Below are positions 1 through 9,700 of a DNA stretch of 64,000 nt, piece by piece. Location: positions 33,206,154 through 33,270,153 of the forward strand of contig OY744608.1 of assembly GCA_963556255.1 (NCBI GenBank), read 5' to 3'. The position numbers were made by a program, and so were the translations under genes. The notes under the pieces are model-generated. The model saw nothing but the letters and a program-made list of their open reading frames with translations. It was not told the DNA's origin and made no database searches. Each line of letters starts with the position of its first letter. Within the stretch, counting starts at the first letter, position 1. Origin of the DNA: Allolobophora icterica. Its lineage: Eukaryota > Annelida > Clitellata > Crassiclitellata > Lumbricidae.

Positions 1-80
1 GGTCCGATGTATGGCGTGTCCCCCCTCTCTTAAAGGTGGGGGGTCTTGTCCCCCTCGACCCCCCGGGATCGCCGCCCATG
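1..80 (+). mobile_element. Fragment of the GGCGATC-ended hAT-type MITE
   Basis: The block of C- and G-runs followed by a GGGATCGCCGCCC end matches the right half of the complete element at 36424-36642 and the reverse of 917-1133. The window edge cuts off its left end, so the target duplication cannot be judged. No coding capacity. Confidence 0.55.
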
Positions 81-324
81 CAATCAGTGTTTAATCTAGT
101 CCCCTTCTTCTGGGTTTGTGGGGGACCAACGAGCGTCCAAAGGGCGGTCGCAAGAATTTGATCACCACCTTTTTTAGGAATTCGTCTCAGAAAAAGTTGA
201 TGACCTTTTTAAGGAATTCGTCTCAATTTGATGACCTTTATCGGAATTCGTCTTTTTTCGGAATTTCATCTTTTCATCTAACATATAAAGGCTAACAGTT
301 CATATAATAGGCCTATTTATTTAT

Positions 325-567
325 TTATCTCTGACCTCTAGGGGTAACATAAATTCTGGGGGGGGGGAAATTCCCCCAAAAGGTGTCTAGATTAAACACT
401 GCGTCCAATGCATGATTCATCACTTTTTCGAAAGTCCCCGGTCTTGTAGGGCCTACTAATTTTCTTAAGCTGTGCAGATCTTGTTTACACCAACCTTTGA
501 TGTCTTTTGTCCACTCTCTGTTAGGTCTACCCCTCCGCCCATTTCCATCCATAGTTCCCATCATCAC
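325..567 (-). pseudogene. LINE C-terminal fragment (RTE/Craft-like)
   Basis: An 80-residue reading frame on the minus strand begins with MMMGTMDGNGRRGRPNREW and continues with a Trp-rich stretch. A basic GRPxxxW motif near the C-terminus is typical of the last residues of RTE-like non-LTR retrotransposon ORF2 proteins. No reverse-transcriptase core lies beside it, so it is a dead 3' remnant. Family assignment is by motif resemblance only. Confidence 0.4.
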
Positions 568-632
568 AGTTTTTTATTTTAACTTATAAATATATAGAAC
601 TATAGGCTATTATTATGTTGTTTTCATACTAC

Positions 633-799
633 CAGGGTCGTCTATCCCCCCTAAGTCATTGGAGCAACTTTCCCTTTCTCCCTTTTCTTCCCCCTTCCCC
701 TTCCTTCCCCCTAAATTGGTGGCACACACACTGACAGAGCTCCCCCTATTTCTTGGTTGGAGCATTTGCTCCAAGGTTTCTATGGTGTAGACGCCCCTG
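633..799. mobile_element. hAT-type MITE, family of 44966-45135
   Basis: The ends are CAGGGTCGTCTA and TAGACGCCCCTG, a CAGGG(N)CGTCTA inverted repeat. The interior matches the copy at 44966-45135 almost throughout, including a GGAGCATTTGCTCC palindrome near the right end. Flanking 8-mers catactac and cataggcc match at only five positions, so the target duplication is decayed or absent. Non-coding, 167 bp. Confidence 0.7.
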
Positions 800-916
800 C
801 ATAGGCCCTACTACCTAAACAAAATTATTATTGCTACTACGTCTGACGCAATTTTTTAAGGCGCCAATGATATTTACTCACTGGCATTACCATAAAACGA
901 ATAGTAGGCCTAGAGT

Positions 917-1133
917 CATGGGCGACGATTCCGGGGGTCGAGGGGGACAAGACCCCCACCTTTAAGAGTGGCGGGACACACCATACATTCGCCCCCTCCG
1001 CATTTTGAAGAAACACCAAAAAGGTCAAGAATTTGTTACCTCTTTTTTGACCAGATCAGTTCAAAACTCTTCTTTGATCAGATCAGTTCTAAAGTGTCCC
1101 CCCCCAACCTGTCAAACAAGATCGTCGCCAGTG
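917..1133. mobile_element. hAT-type MITE, family of 36424-36642, reversed
   Basis: A 217-bp element with ends CATGGGCGACGATTCC and ATCGTCGCCAGTG. It is the reverse complement of the copy at 36424-36642, sharing the TTGACC/GATCAG inner motifs and C-runs. Flanks cctagagt and agtagagt share six of eight bases, as expected for an old 8-bp target duplication. Confidence 0.7.
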
Positions 1134-2091
1134 AGTAGAGTGTAGACGACTCCGCGGTGTTTGTTTGCACAAATTGTTTGTACACCCCGAGGCAATTGGA
1201 TACTGCGTTTAATTGCACGAACCGTTTTTGCCCTCTGATGAAAGACCATACTATTTTTGCTTCTGTTGCCACGAATACCGCTAACAGCATAACCGAAACG
1301 GTTACAAGTTTTTTTCACCTATAGCTTCGTCTACCATATTGTTCTTGTGACGAAATTGTATAAAACACGTAGTGGCGTAAACTTGTCCAAAATATGGGAG
1401 GGGGTTTACTTATTCATTCTACAACTTGTTGTATTGGGTAACAGAAGGCTTAGATGGCTACCTGAGATGGACGGGAACCTCGAAATCTTTACCATTGAAG
1501 AAAAATCCAGTCCGATCATTGGAGTTGTGGAATAAAATATGTACATCGGAAAGTTTTATTGGGCGCAGTGCTCATGACAGCTCCTATTTCCATTCTGAAT
1601 TTCTGATAGTATTTCAGCTCTTTGTCTCTGGTTTTTCTGGTTTTGAAAGAAGTTTGTCTATATTGAAACAATATTTTAATATTTCAAGAAATTCTCCTCT
1701 CGATTTTTTGGTGGTGTTGGCACTGGTGAGTAATGCCCGGACCCTGAAGTATTAGAGGGGGCACGCTATAGTGCCCCGGCCGCCCCAGAGTCTACGCTTA
1801 TGCTTGATACACATAATCGTAATTCGAAATTTCTACAGCGCCCAAAGAGCGAAGTCACGGGAACCAGCGTATTCACAAGTGCTCAGTCAAATCATAATCG
1901 ATAGGCGGGGAGGGGCAGGGCTGTAGTCGATGGTGTACAAGGGTATACAGCGTGCACTCGCCTGTAGAGACCGTATACTCGCCTCACAAAATATTTGTAG
2001 GCCCAAATACTTGTCTCTAATGATATTTGTTTCGGAAAACTAGGCCTATATAACCAGTATAGCTTACCGTACTGTACTCATCTCTAATTTT
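1134..2091. other. Intergenic stretch, no gene recognised
   Basis: It contains a 110-codon open frame (from about 1426 to 1755, +) whose product I cannot place and which has no splice or promoter support. The rest is unstructured apart from TAGGCCTA octamers near 2002-2047. Confidence 0.4.
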
Positions 2092-2912
2092 CAGTCTTGT
2101 TGTCCTTGAGACCAAGGTCTTGGTCTCGAGTGCACTCGAGTTCGTTTTTAAAAGTCTTGGTCTTGGTCTTGAGACCAAAGGTCTTGGTCTTGGTCTTGAT
2201 GTTCAAGGTCTTGATCTTGGTCTTGGTCTTGAGGTTCAAAGTCTTGGTCTTGGTTTTGCAAGACCAAGACCAAGATTTTTTTCAATATGAACAGTCATTA
2301 ATTTTAACAAACGGCAAGAATTTTAAAAATTTATCCAATAATTACTCATAGTTATTGCTTTAGTATTTACACGGTGTGAATGAAGCTTCACTGTTGTTTT
2401 GGACAATTATTTTGACTTCCGGTTATTTACCATGGAATGATTTCAAGACTCACGATTAATTTGTACATTTAGGCCTACATCCGGTTCTTGAAAAGCTGCT
2501 TCGTGTGCTAGCGATTTCAGCACTTGTAGACCATGTTTTTTCACATGGGAGAATTTTTATAAGGCCCCACAGGTCACGTCTTGGTCAGAAAATTCTGAGC
2601 AAATTGGTTTTTATAAAATTCAACAGGCATTTGGAATAACATTTCGCATGAAGAACTTTTGTTAATACGAATTCGGAATTGTCTGCAGTCTCCATTAAGA
2701 GTTGTTTTGCTTGAATAAAAGAAAAAACTCATGTTTTCATTAAAATAACGAGTAGTCCGACTGGACAATTTTTAGTAGCCTAAGGAATAGAAGTCTGGAT
2801 ACGACTGTGATTTTTTTGGGTCTCGGTCTTGGTGTTCAAGGTCTTGGTCTTGAGGTTCAAGGTCTTGATCTTGGTCTTGGTCTTGAGGTTTAAGGTCTTG
2901 ACAACAAGACTG
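2092..2912. mobile_element. Non-autonomous hAT-type element with CAAGAC arrays, copy 1
   Basis: An 821-bp element with 13-bp terminal inverted repeats CAGTCTTGTTGTC, flanked on both sides by the exact 8-bp duplication CTAATTTT (2084-2091 and 2913-2920). Both subterminal regions are arrays of GGTCTT/AAGACC hexamers, and the left one carries the palindrome CTCGAGTGCACTCGAG. The middle (about 2290-2800) is AT-rich and shows no credible coding sequence. A second copy in opposite orientation lies at 46248-47112. Superfamily is inferred from the 8-bp duplication and the CAG start. Confidence 0.88.
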
Positions 2913-3111
2913 CTAATTTTACCACTACAGCTCTGCTGAGGGGTGAAATCGGTTCCAGCTAGTCAAGATCCAAAGGGATCAGACAAGGAGACAGACGTCT
3001 AAGGTTGGGGTGTTTTGAGTTGAATCAGTGAGGGAGGTAAGGGGGAGGGAAGATCGGGATAAGATTGAAGGAGCAGTGTTTTTCAGTTTTGAGTGACAGA
3101 CCTGTGGAAAG

Positions 3112-3408
3112 CAGTGCCGTCTTAAGGCATGGGCACGCTGAGCAGTCGCCAGGGGCCCACGATTCTAGGGGCCCCCAAATTGAAAAGACCATACTGAAAT
3201 TTTTTTCCAGGCTTATGTTATATTGTTCAACAGTTTGTGTTGATTAATCTTCGCTTTGTATGTTTCTTCATGATTAAACATTCGTTTAGTTACAAAGTGA
3301 ATGTTGAAAGTAGCCTACCAATAAATCTATAGGTTTAATTTTAATGTCCGTTTAAATTTTATCCCCGTGGGTGGGCAGAGGGCCCACAATGCTGTTAAGA
3401 CGGCACTG
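3112..3408. mobile_element. Non-autonomous hAT MITE (CAGTGCCGTCTTAA ends)
   Basis: A 297-bp element with terminal inverted repeats CAGTGCCGTCTTAA and TTAAGACGGCACTG. Flanking 8-mers gtggaaag and ctggagag differ at two positions. Its left end and GGGCCC-rich subterminal region match the transposase-bearing element at 4163-6150, so the two belong to one family and the longer one is a plausible relative of the source element. Confidence 0.82.
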
Positions 3409-3424
3409 CTGGAGAGATTAAGTA

Positions 3425-3575
3425 AGAGGTTATGCATTTCACTCGGATGATCGGATCTCCACTGGACATCTCTGGACAACCCTTCTGATATCACATAGCG
3501 GTCGTGAATAGGTTGGTGCCCTGCGCTTAGCTTTGAAGTGGCGATTTGGAAATTTGGATTTGGATTGGGGGGGGG
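3425..3575 (+). mobile_element. LINE 3' end with GATT-type tail
   Basis: The segment TGCCCTGCGCTTAGCTTTG followed by GATTTGG repeats resembles the ends at about 51079-51150 and 43785-43830, where the same motif runs into ATTACG tandem repeats. This fits the 3' untranslated end and simple-sequence tail of one LINE family inserted in plus orientation. Only the last ~150 bp are present. Confidence 0.45.
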
Positions 3576-3899
3576 TCCATAGAGTAGTGGTAACATCACT
3601 GACGTGAAGTGCAGCAGGTAGCGGGATCGCCTCCCGTAACCCTCTCAACGTCCACTCAGCCTATCATTCGCGAGATGGCGCGTTTGTGAAAATGAGATGT
3701 AGGACGTGATGGGCGCCTTGCAAGGCTGCCGTATACACAGTGCGTCTGATTTGAAAATAGTAGGCGGGTTGAAAATCGATCGCGCTGGATCGAGTAGGCG
3801 AGCGATATGCGGTCGACCTTCGGAGCTCTTGTGTACAGGGTTTTTTGTGTATCGTATTGGTAATTTTTCGTATCGCTGCATATATTACTCATCTAGTAG

Positions 3900-3984
3900 G
3901 ACTATTTCATTTCAGTTCAGTTATCTGAGCAGGTCTCTTCAAGTGGCGCTGTATAAATTCTCAGAATGAATGAATGAATGAACA
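3900..3984 (+). mobile_element. L2/CR1-like LINE 3' end with (TGAA)n tail
   Basis: CTTCAAGTGGCGCTGTATAA followed by four GAATGAAT units matches, in the opposite orientation, the 3' ends at about 12835-12880, 26040-26090 and 33845-33895. This is a short 3'-anchored insertion. Confidence 0.5.
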
Positions 3985-4162
3985 TTCACTGGAAACCTAC
4001 CATTGACGTAAGATGACGTGTAACGGCTGTTTAAAATAATCTCCGAAATTGGTGATCTTACGGATGATGTCACGCGGCGTGAGGTGTCGGTCGTGTTGTC
4101 GTGGTCAATTATATTGCACGAAATTGAAGTGATCAGTCAGCAGTAATTAGGACAGGTCACGG

Positions 4163-6150
4163 CAGTGCCGTTTTAAGGCTTAGGCACGCGAGGCCCGGGC
4201 CTAGGGCCCCGCACAGCGGGGGGGGCCCCGCAGCGGTCCAGAAACAAAATAACAATATTATAAGTTCTGTTCTAACAAGTAACAAGTCTGCAAAGTAAAG
4301 TAAGAGCAATAACACATTTTTATAATTTTTTTAAACAAATGTCTGCGGTCTGCATTTTTAGTTAAATATAATTATTGGTAATAAAATCACAGCGCTATAT
4401 AAATAAATCAATAATTTTAACGCATGGCGACGATGGCGCACAACTTGGTGTAGGCATCGATATCTATATATAGATATCGATGGGTGTAGGCTATTGGCTA
4501 TTATGTTTGTTTTCAGTTGTCTGCTTTTCACAACGCTATTCAAGGAATTTTTATGTCTTGGTAAGTTAATATTAATTTTTAATATTAAATCTCTCTGTCC
4601 TATAATCTAGTCATTTTATAAATTGTTTTAAACTTTAAATTATAAAAAGGGCAAAAAGCGTATCAAAATTCGCACACTTAATAGGATAAATAGAATGATG
4701 TTGGCGTGTCGATGCTCGGTACTGAGTCGGTAGTGAACTTGGCAAACTTATTTAACTTAACAAAATCACTTCATTTCCACCTCCTCCAATGTATAAGGTT
4801 GAGATATTTTAATAGTTTCTACCCTTTTTGTTATGCAGATTAAGATTCTGATTGTCAGTTATCACCGTCGTTCACGGTAAAACGATTTGCAACTTTTGGT
4901 CAATTATCACTAGGCCTACGATCAATTAAACGAAATATCAGACAACCCATAAAAATGCGTAGAAATTATATGAGTGGTGCCGCGAAGAGAAAAAAGGAAG
5001 CAACTGAAATTGAAATGTCGAACAAACATCCGAAAGTATCTTCTTTTTTTCAAAGTCAGAAAACACAATCATCATCGCAGTCCGACATTGTTGAGACGTA
5101 AGATAGCCTACTCTTACGTTGTCTTACTCGTCTACTGATGTCATTGTTTGCGATAAAGATGAACAGTTATTGTCGGTGCAAGATGATGGTCTACCAGTCG
5201 AAAGTACAGATGTTGTCACAACACCAAAATTCGAAGCCTATTTCGCAAGATGTAAGCCCTACGGAGTCAGCGGACTATCCAACTGATGCAGCCTTATGGA
5301 GTCCAATCACGGAGGAATTGCGATCTTATTGGATTCGTAAAGGCCCTGCTAGTTGCCAGCATAAAGAGTCTGACTTTAGTACGACTCAACGCGTGTATCG
5401 AACGGAAGATAAGTTGCATAGACGTTGCTTAACTGATTCCTGTTTCCGTCGTGAACTGCGAAATGGTGAATCAGTTTGTCGCGAGTGGCTGCTCTTTTCT
5501 CCATCGCAGAAGTCTGTGTATTGCTTTGTCTGTCGCTTGTTTTCAACAACAACGATGGGTCATCAATCTTTCTGTCAATGATGGTGACAAACTGTACGGG
5601 TGAACGTTCTTTCTCAAAACTTAAATTAATCAAGAACGAGCTTCGCAGCCATATGATGCAACAACGATTGAACTGCCTGTCTGTTATGAGCATAGAATCA
5701 GATGTGTTGGAGTCTTTGAATTTCGATGATATTACAAAAGACTTTGCTCAGAGCAAAGCACGAAAGCGATGTTTGTAAGAAACTGTCGTTACAAAGTCAC
5801 AATCCATGTATAGCAAACATGTAGGCCCACTCATTATAATCACACTTTCAGTTTGTATAACAAATAAACAATGGACAGTTGGACACTGTAAAGTATGTTA
5901 AACTAAACTTTTATTTTACACTTCTAGTACAAAGATTGATGTGTTAGCTGTGCTATTATGAGTTTTGTAACAGTATACTATATTAATAAATTTAACAAAA
6001 TGACACATATGCACGTACAATGCACTAATGCAATACTCTGTATCTGAGACTGAGATATTGAGACGGAAATCGGATTACGTTTAAGGTAAAGGTTATTTAG
6101 GGTTTGTGCGGGTTGTGCCTAGGGCCCCCAAACTCCTTAAAATGGCTCTG
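4163..6150 (+). mobile_element. hAT element with internally deleted transposase
   Basis: A 1,988-bp element bounded by CAGTGCCGTTTTAAGG and CCTTAAAATGGCTCTG with an exact 8-bp target duplication GGTCACGG (4155-4162, 6151-6158). It contains N- and C-terminal pieces of a ZMYM1-like hAT transposase (4955-5778), but the RNase-H-like catalytic region is missing. A perfect 28-bp palindrome occurs at 4455-4482. The exact duplication indicates transposition of this deleted form, presumably with transposase supplied in trans. Confidence 0.9.
4955..5778 (+). pseudogene. hAT (ZMYM1-like) transposase, broken
   Basis: Three frames are involved. The first (4955-5101) starts MRRNYMSGAAKRKKE and ends at a TAA. 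The second (5138-5581) carries the TTF/BED-type zinc-finger region seen as SVYCFVCRLFS. The third (about 5560-5778) carries the C-terminal hAT dimerisation motif GERSFSKLKLIKNELRS. In related proteins several hundred residues with the DDE catalytic core separate these parts; here they almost abut near 5565-5590. With the core gone and at least two frame breaks, no active transposase can be made. Confidence 0.8.
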
Positions 6151-6254
6151 GGTCACGGCACGCATTCACCGCTACCGCAAATAAGTAAATTAGAGTAATC
6201 TCAATTAGGTAAATAAAATAATGGTCTAGCTCCAGGTTCGTCTATCGTCTTGGA

Positions 6255-6410
6255 GTCTAACTCACACTCAGCGAGCGACGACCGACTGTCACCGACGGTG
6301 AGAAACCTTCGGCTAGGCGAGCGGTAAATCGCTCGCCGGTACCTTTGCTAGGCGAGCGACCAAGGAGAGCGAGCGATCGCTCGCCTTAAATCAGGCGCTC
6401 TGCGTATACA
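6255..6410. promoter_or_regulatory. CpG-rich inverted-motif cluster upstream of AP4E1
   Basis: Repeated GCGAGCG and its complement CGCTCGC form short palindromes, for example GAGCGAGCGATCGCTCGCC, about 360-510 bp before the AP4E1 start codon. CpG density is far above the surrounding AT-rich DNA. It may be a promoter-proximal region or the remains of a small element; the sequence alone does not decide. Confidence 0.35.
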
Positions 6411-6767
6411 GTTAAAATTCGACTTGTGATCATCCGTTCATACTGATTTGTAATCATACTGCGTAATTGTCAGTTTGAAAATATTAAACAAAGATTGTTA
6501 CAATTTACGATTGCGATTACGATACAAATTGAAATGGGGCGACGTCTGTGGGTAAGGATGCAACCGGATATACAATAATTTATTCTACGAGTTTCCATTC
6601 CTCTAAATTTAGATTCCTTGAGTTATCAGATTAGTGGGTTGTCGTTTGTAAACATCATGCGTATTTTATGTGTTGAAAATTTATTTTAACTCTGCTATAG
6701 TTATTTCAAATTGTAAGCGTTCTACTTAAAGATCGAGTTAATATCTAAGTAGGTTCTGCTTGTAGCC

Positions 6768-9700
6768 ATGTCTGATATCATACAGCGGACTATGGCCTCT
6801 CTGCCAGGCTTATTTTCAAATGTTCCTATGGCTGGGGCATCTGCTGTCCAAGGACCCAGCAGAAGTTTCGGGGTTTCGAATAGCATGTTGATGTTCATTC
6901 AGAACTTTTCCAACATCAAATCAAAATATGTAAGTTAAACTTAGATAGAGCTTCATTCTGAACGTGAGGGGTACTATCTGCATGGCTGTTAGGGCACGGG
7001 TAAAATGCTGATTTGCTGATTGCTGATTTGCTGATTGGCGAGGGGTAAAATGCTGATTAGAAAAATGCTGATTGGTCATGCTGATTGGTGGGTAAAATGC
7101 TGATTGGAAAAATGCTGATTGGTCATGCTGTTTGGTGGGTAAATTTATGATAAAAAATGAAGATTGTAACAACAGAATGTAACAAATCAGTCTTTATTAT
7201 TATTATCATTATTATTAATCAATTATACTGATTGGTGTGTAAAATGCTGTTTTGGTGAAGCACTTGTTCCATGACTTTGGACCGTCATAGATCTGGAAAT
7301 ACATTGTCACATAGAGCCACTGTCACATTTTCTTTCTTTTGCTGATCCACAAAAACGCCAACGATATCCATCAAAACTTATGATAAGCTACACAATTATT
7401 TGGTGGTATTCATAGTGTTTTAAAAGTTTGTTGATTTCAGTTAGCATTTGTTAATTAAAACAATATTGAAAACAACAAAGTGTATTGGCTTTTTGATCAC
7501 TAGTTGCCTGGATTTCAATTAGCATTTGTTAATTAAAACAATATTGAAAACAACAATGTGTATTTGCTTCTGTGATCACTACTTGCTTAGATTTCAGTCA
7601 GCATTTTACCCTGTTGATTTCAGTTAGCATTTGTTAATTAAAACAATATTGAAAACAACAAAGTGTATTGGTTTTTTTATCACTAGTTGCCTGGATTTCC
7701 ATCAGCATTTGTGAATTAAAACAATGTTAAAAACAACAAAGTGTATTTGCTTCTGCGATCACTAGTTGCCTGGATTTCAGTTAGCATTTGTTAATTAAAA
7801 CAATCAGCATTTTACCCTTTGATTTGCTGATTTGGCTGCTAGGTAAAATGCTGATCAGTCAGCATTTTCAAATCAGCATTTTACCCCTCGCCAATCAGCA
7901 AATCAGCAATCAGCAAATCAGCATTTTACCCGTGCCCTGGCTGTTAATATTTCGTAGGTTGTTTGTGGGGTGCGGCCCGAATCCCCGAAACCCGAATCCC
8001 CGAAACGAATTTCGGCCGGATCCCCGAAATCGATTAGTGATGAAAATGTAACTGTAAGTAGAAGTCGGATGAATGCAAGGCCACGCTAGATCTATGTCAC
8101 GTAAACGAGTTTACAATTTAACTTTGAATAGTTTTCGGGAGTTCGGCCACTTTCTATAAAACTGTTTTCGGGAAATCGGGCTTTTCTGTATTTTCAGCGT
8201 TTTCGGGGTTTCGGGGATTCGGGTTGACCCCTGTTTGTGTACGTTAAAAACAAGTGTGCTGTAAGGTGGACTGTTTGGGGTTGAAATATAATTTTGGGTC
8301 GATTGCGGCCATTCACCGTCAAAACAATATCGCCGCCTCAGACTTGGATAAAGTAGAACGCTGCGATCTCCCACAGATCGCTGGTGCAAGTAGGCAATGA
8401 GTCATTAACACAATATTTACAAAGGTATAAAATGAACTTTTATTGTTTAAAAAATTAATGAAAGGTGTATGTGTCTGAAATAGAGATTATAAAGTTGAAG
8501 CAAATGTTTTCATGCTGAAATACTTACTTGAGGGGGCCTGTGGAAGGTTGCAGCACTCTTCTATTCAAGCCTGGGGTGCCATATTGACTACTTTAGTGAT
8601 CAGCTGCAACTGGACGGACGTATACTTTTGCTGTAAATGTTAAGTAATGAACACTATTTATAAAATACGCTTGAAAAATGGCATCTTTATGCATTTTGTT
8701 GTGTATGAAAGGAATTTGTGGATCCACTTAATGATGCAGTGCATACACAAAACATGGAGAACATGTGGACGTGTGCAAAAGGAAACTGAAAAGAGAATTT
8801 GGCACATTTCATTTGACACAAGTCATAATTTGTTTCCTGCACATCTTGAGGAATTCATCTGGTGAAGCGCATTTCATTGTGACAGATATTTACTAAATTT
8901 TTGTATATCTTTTAGAAATGTATGCCAGTTTATTCATTTTTCACTAAATCACTAAATAAAGGTGTATAATAAATATGTTCGGTTTGGGTTTGTTTGTGGG
9001 GACTGTTACTGAATGGCATCAAGTTTTACCTGACATTACGTAGAAATACAGTATTCAAATGTGCCCATTCCCATTTTCTGGAAATAATCCTGCAATTTTC
9101 TGCAAATTTTCAAACATTTCACTCCGCCATATGGAAAATCATCTCTCTCACCATGTGTTTACATGTATTCCGGAAATGGTCATACACAGATTGCACTGAG
9201 GAATGAGGATGCACACGGTGTGATCAATGCACAGTTCGTTTTCCAGAATATGTGTAAAGATGGTGAAAGAGATAACTAGTTTATCATTGAATGAAGTATA
9301 ATGTTTGATTTAGTATAAATAAAAAGCTGTATGCTTCTAAGCATAATTGATGCATCGGCAAATTCCAAACATCCATGTGTTACCTAAGGTTAAAACAACA
9401 TGTGTGCCAAAATGTAGAGGTAACAGTGCAAAACTGAACTGATACTTCTGCATGATTGAAACACCAAACTAAAATATAGCCCTACAGATTTATAGTTGTA
9501 AATATATTCTTTTATTATCAGAATGATTTTCATCTATCTGACAAGTCATGTAGTCTAGTTTAATAAAATATAGTAAAGCCATTTAAACTTATAGACTGCT
9601 GCCTCACATAATTCACGTGCATTCCATGTCTCTGACCCCAGGAATGGAATCGACTGCCACTCTTTCTTTGTAGCTCAGAGTTTAAATGGCTTTGTTGTTA

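Noticed and set aside
1426..1755. 110-codon plus-strand frame containing SLELWNKI
   Set aside because: It has a faint transposase-like flavour but no motif I can name and no supporting ends or splice sites.
7434..7805. CRISPR-like regularly spaced repeats
   Set aside because: The units are contiguous ~78-bp tandem copies without unique spacers, inside a transposon of a eukaryotic genome.
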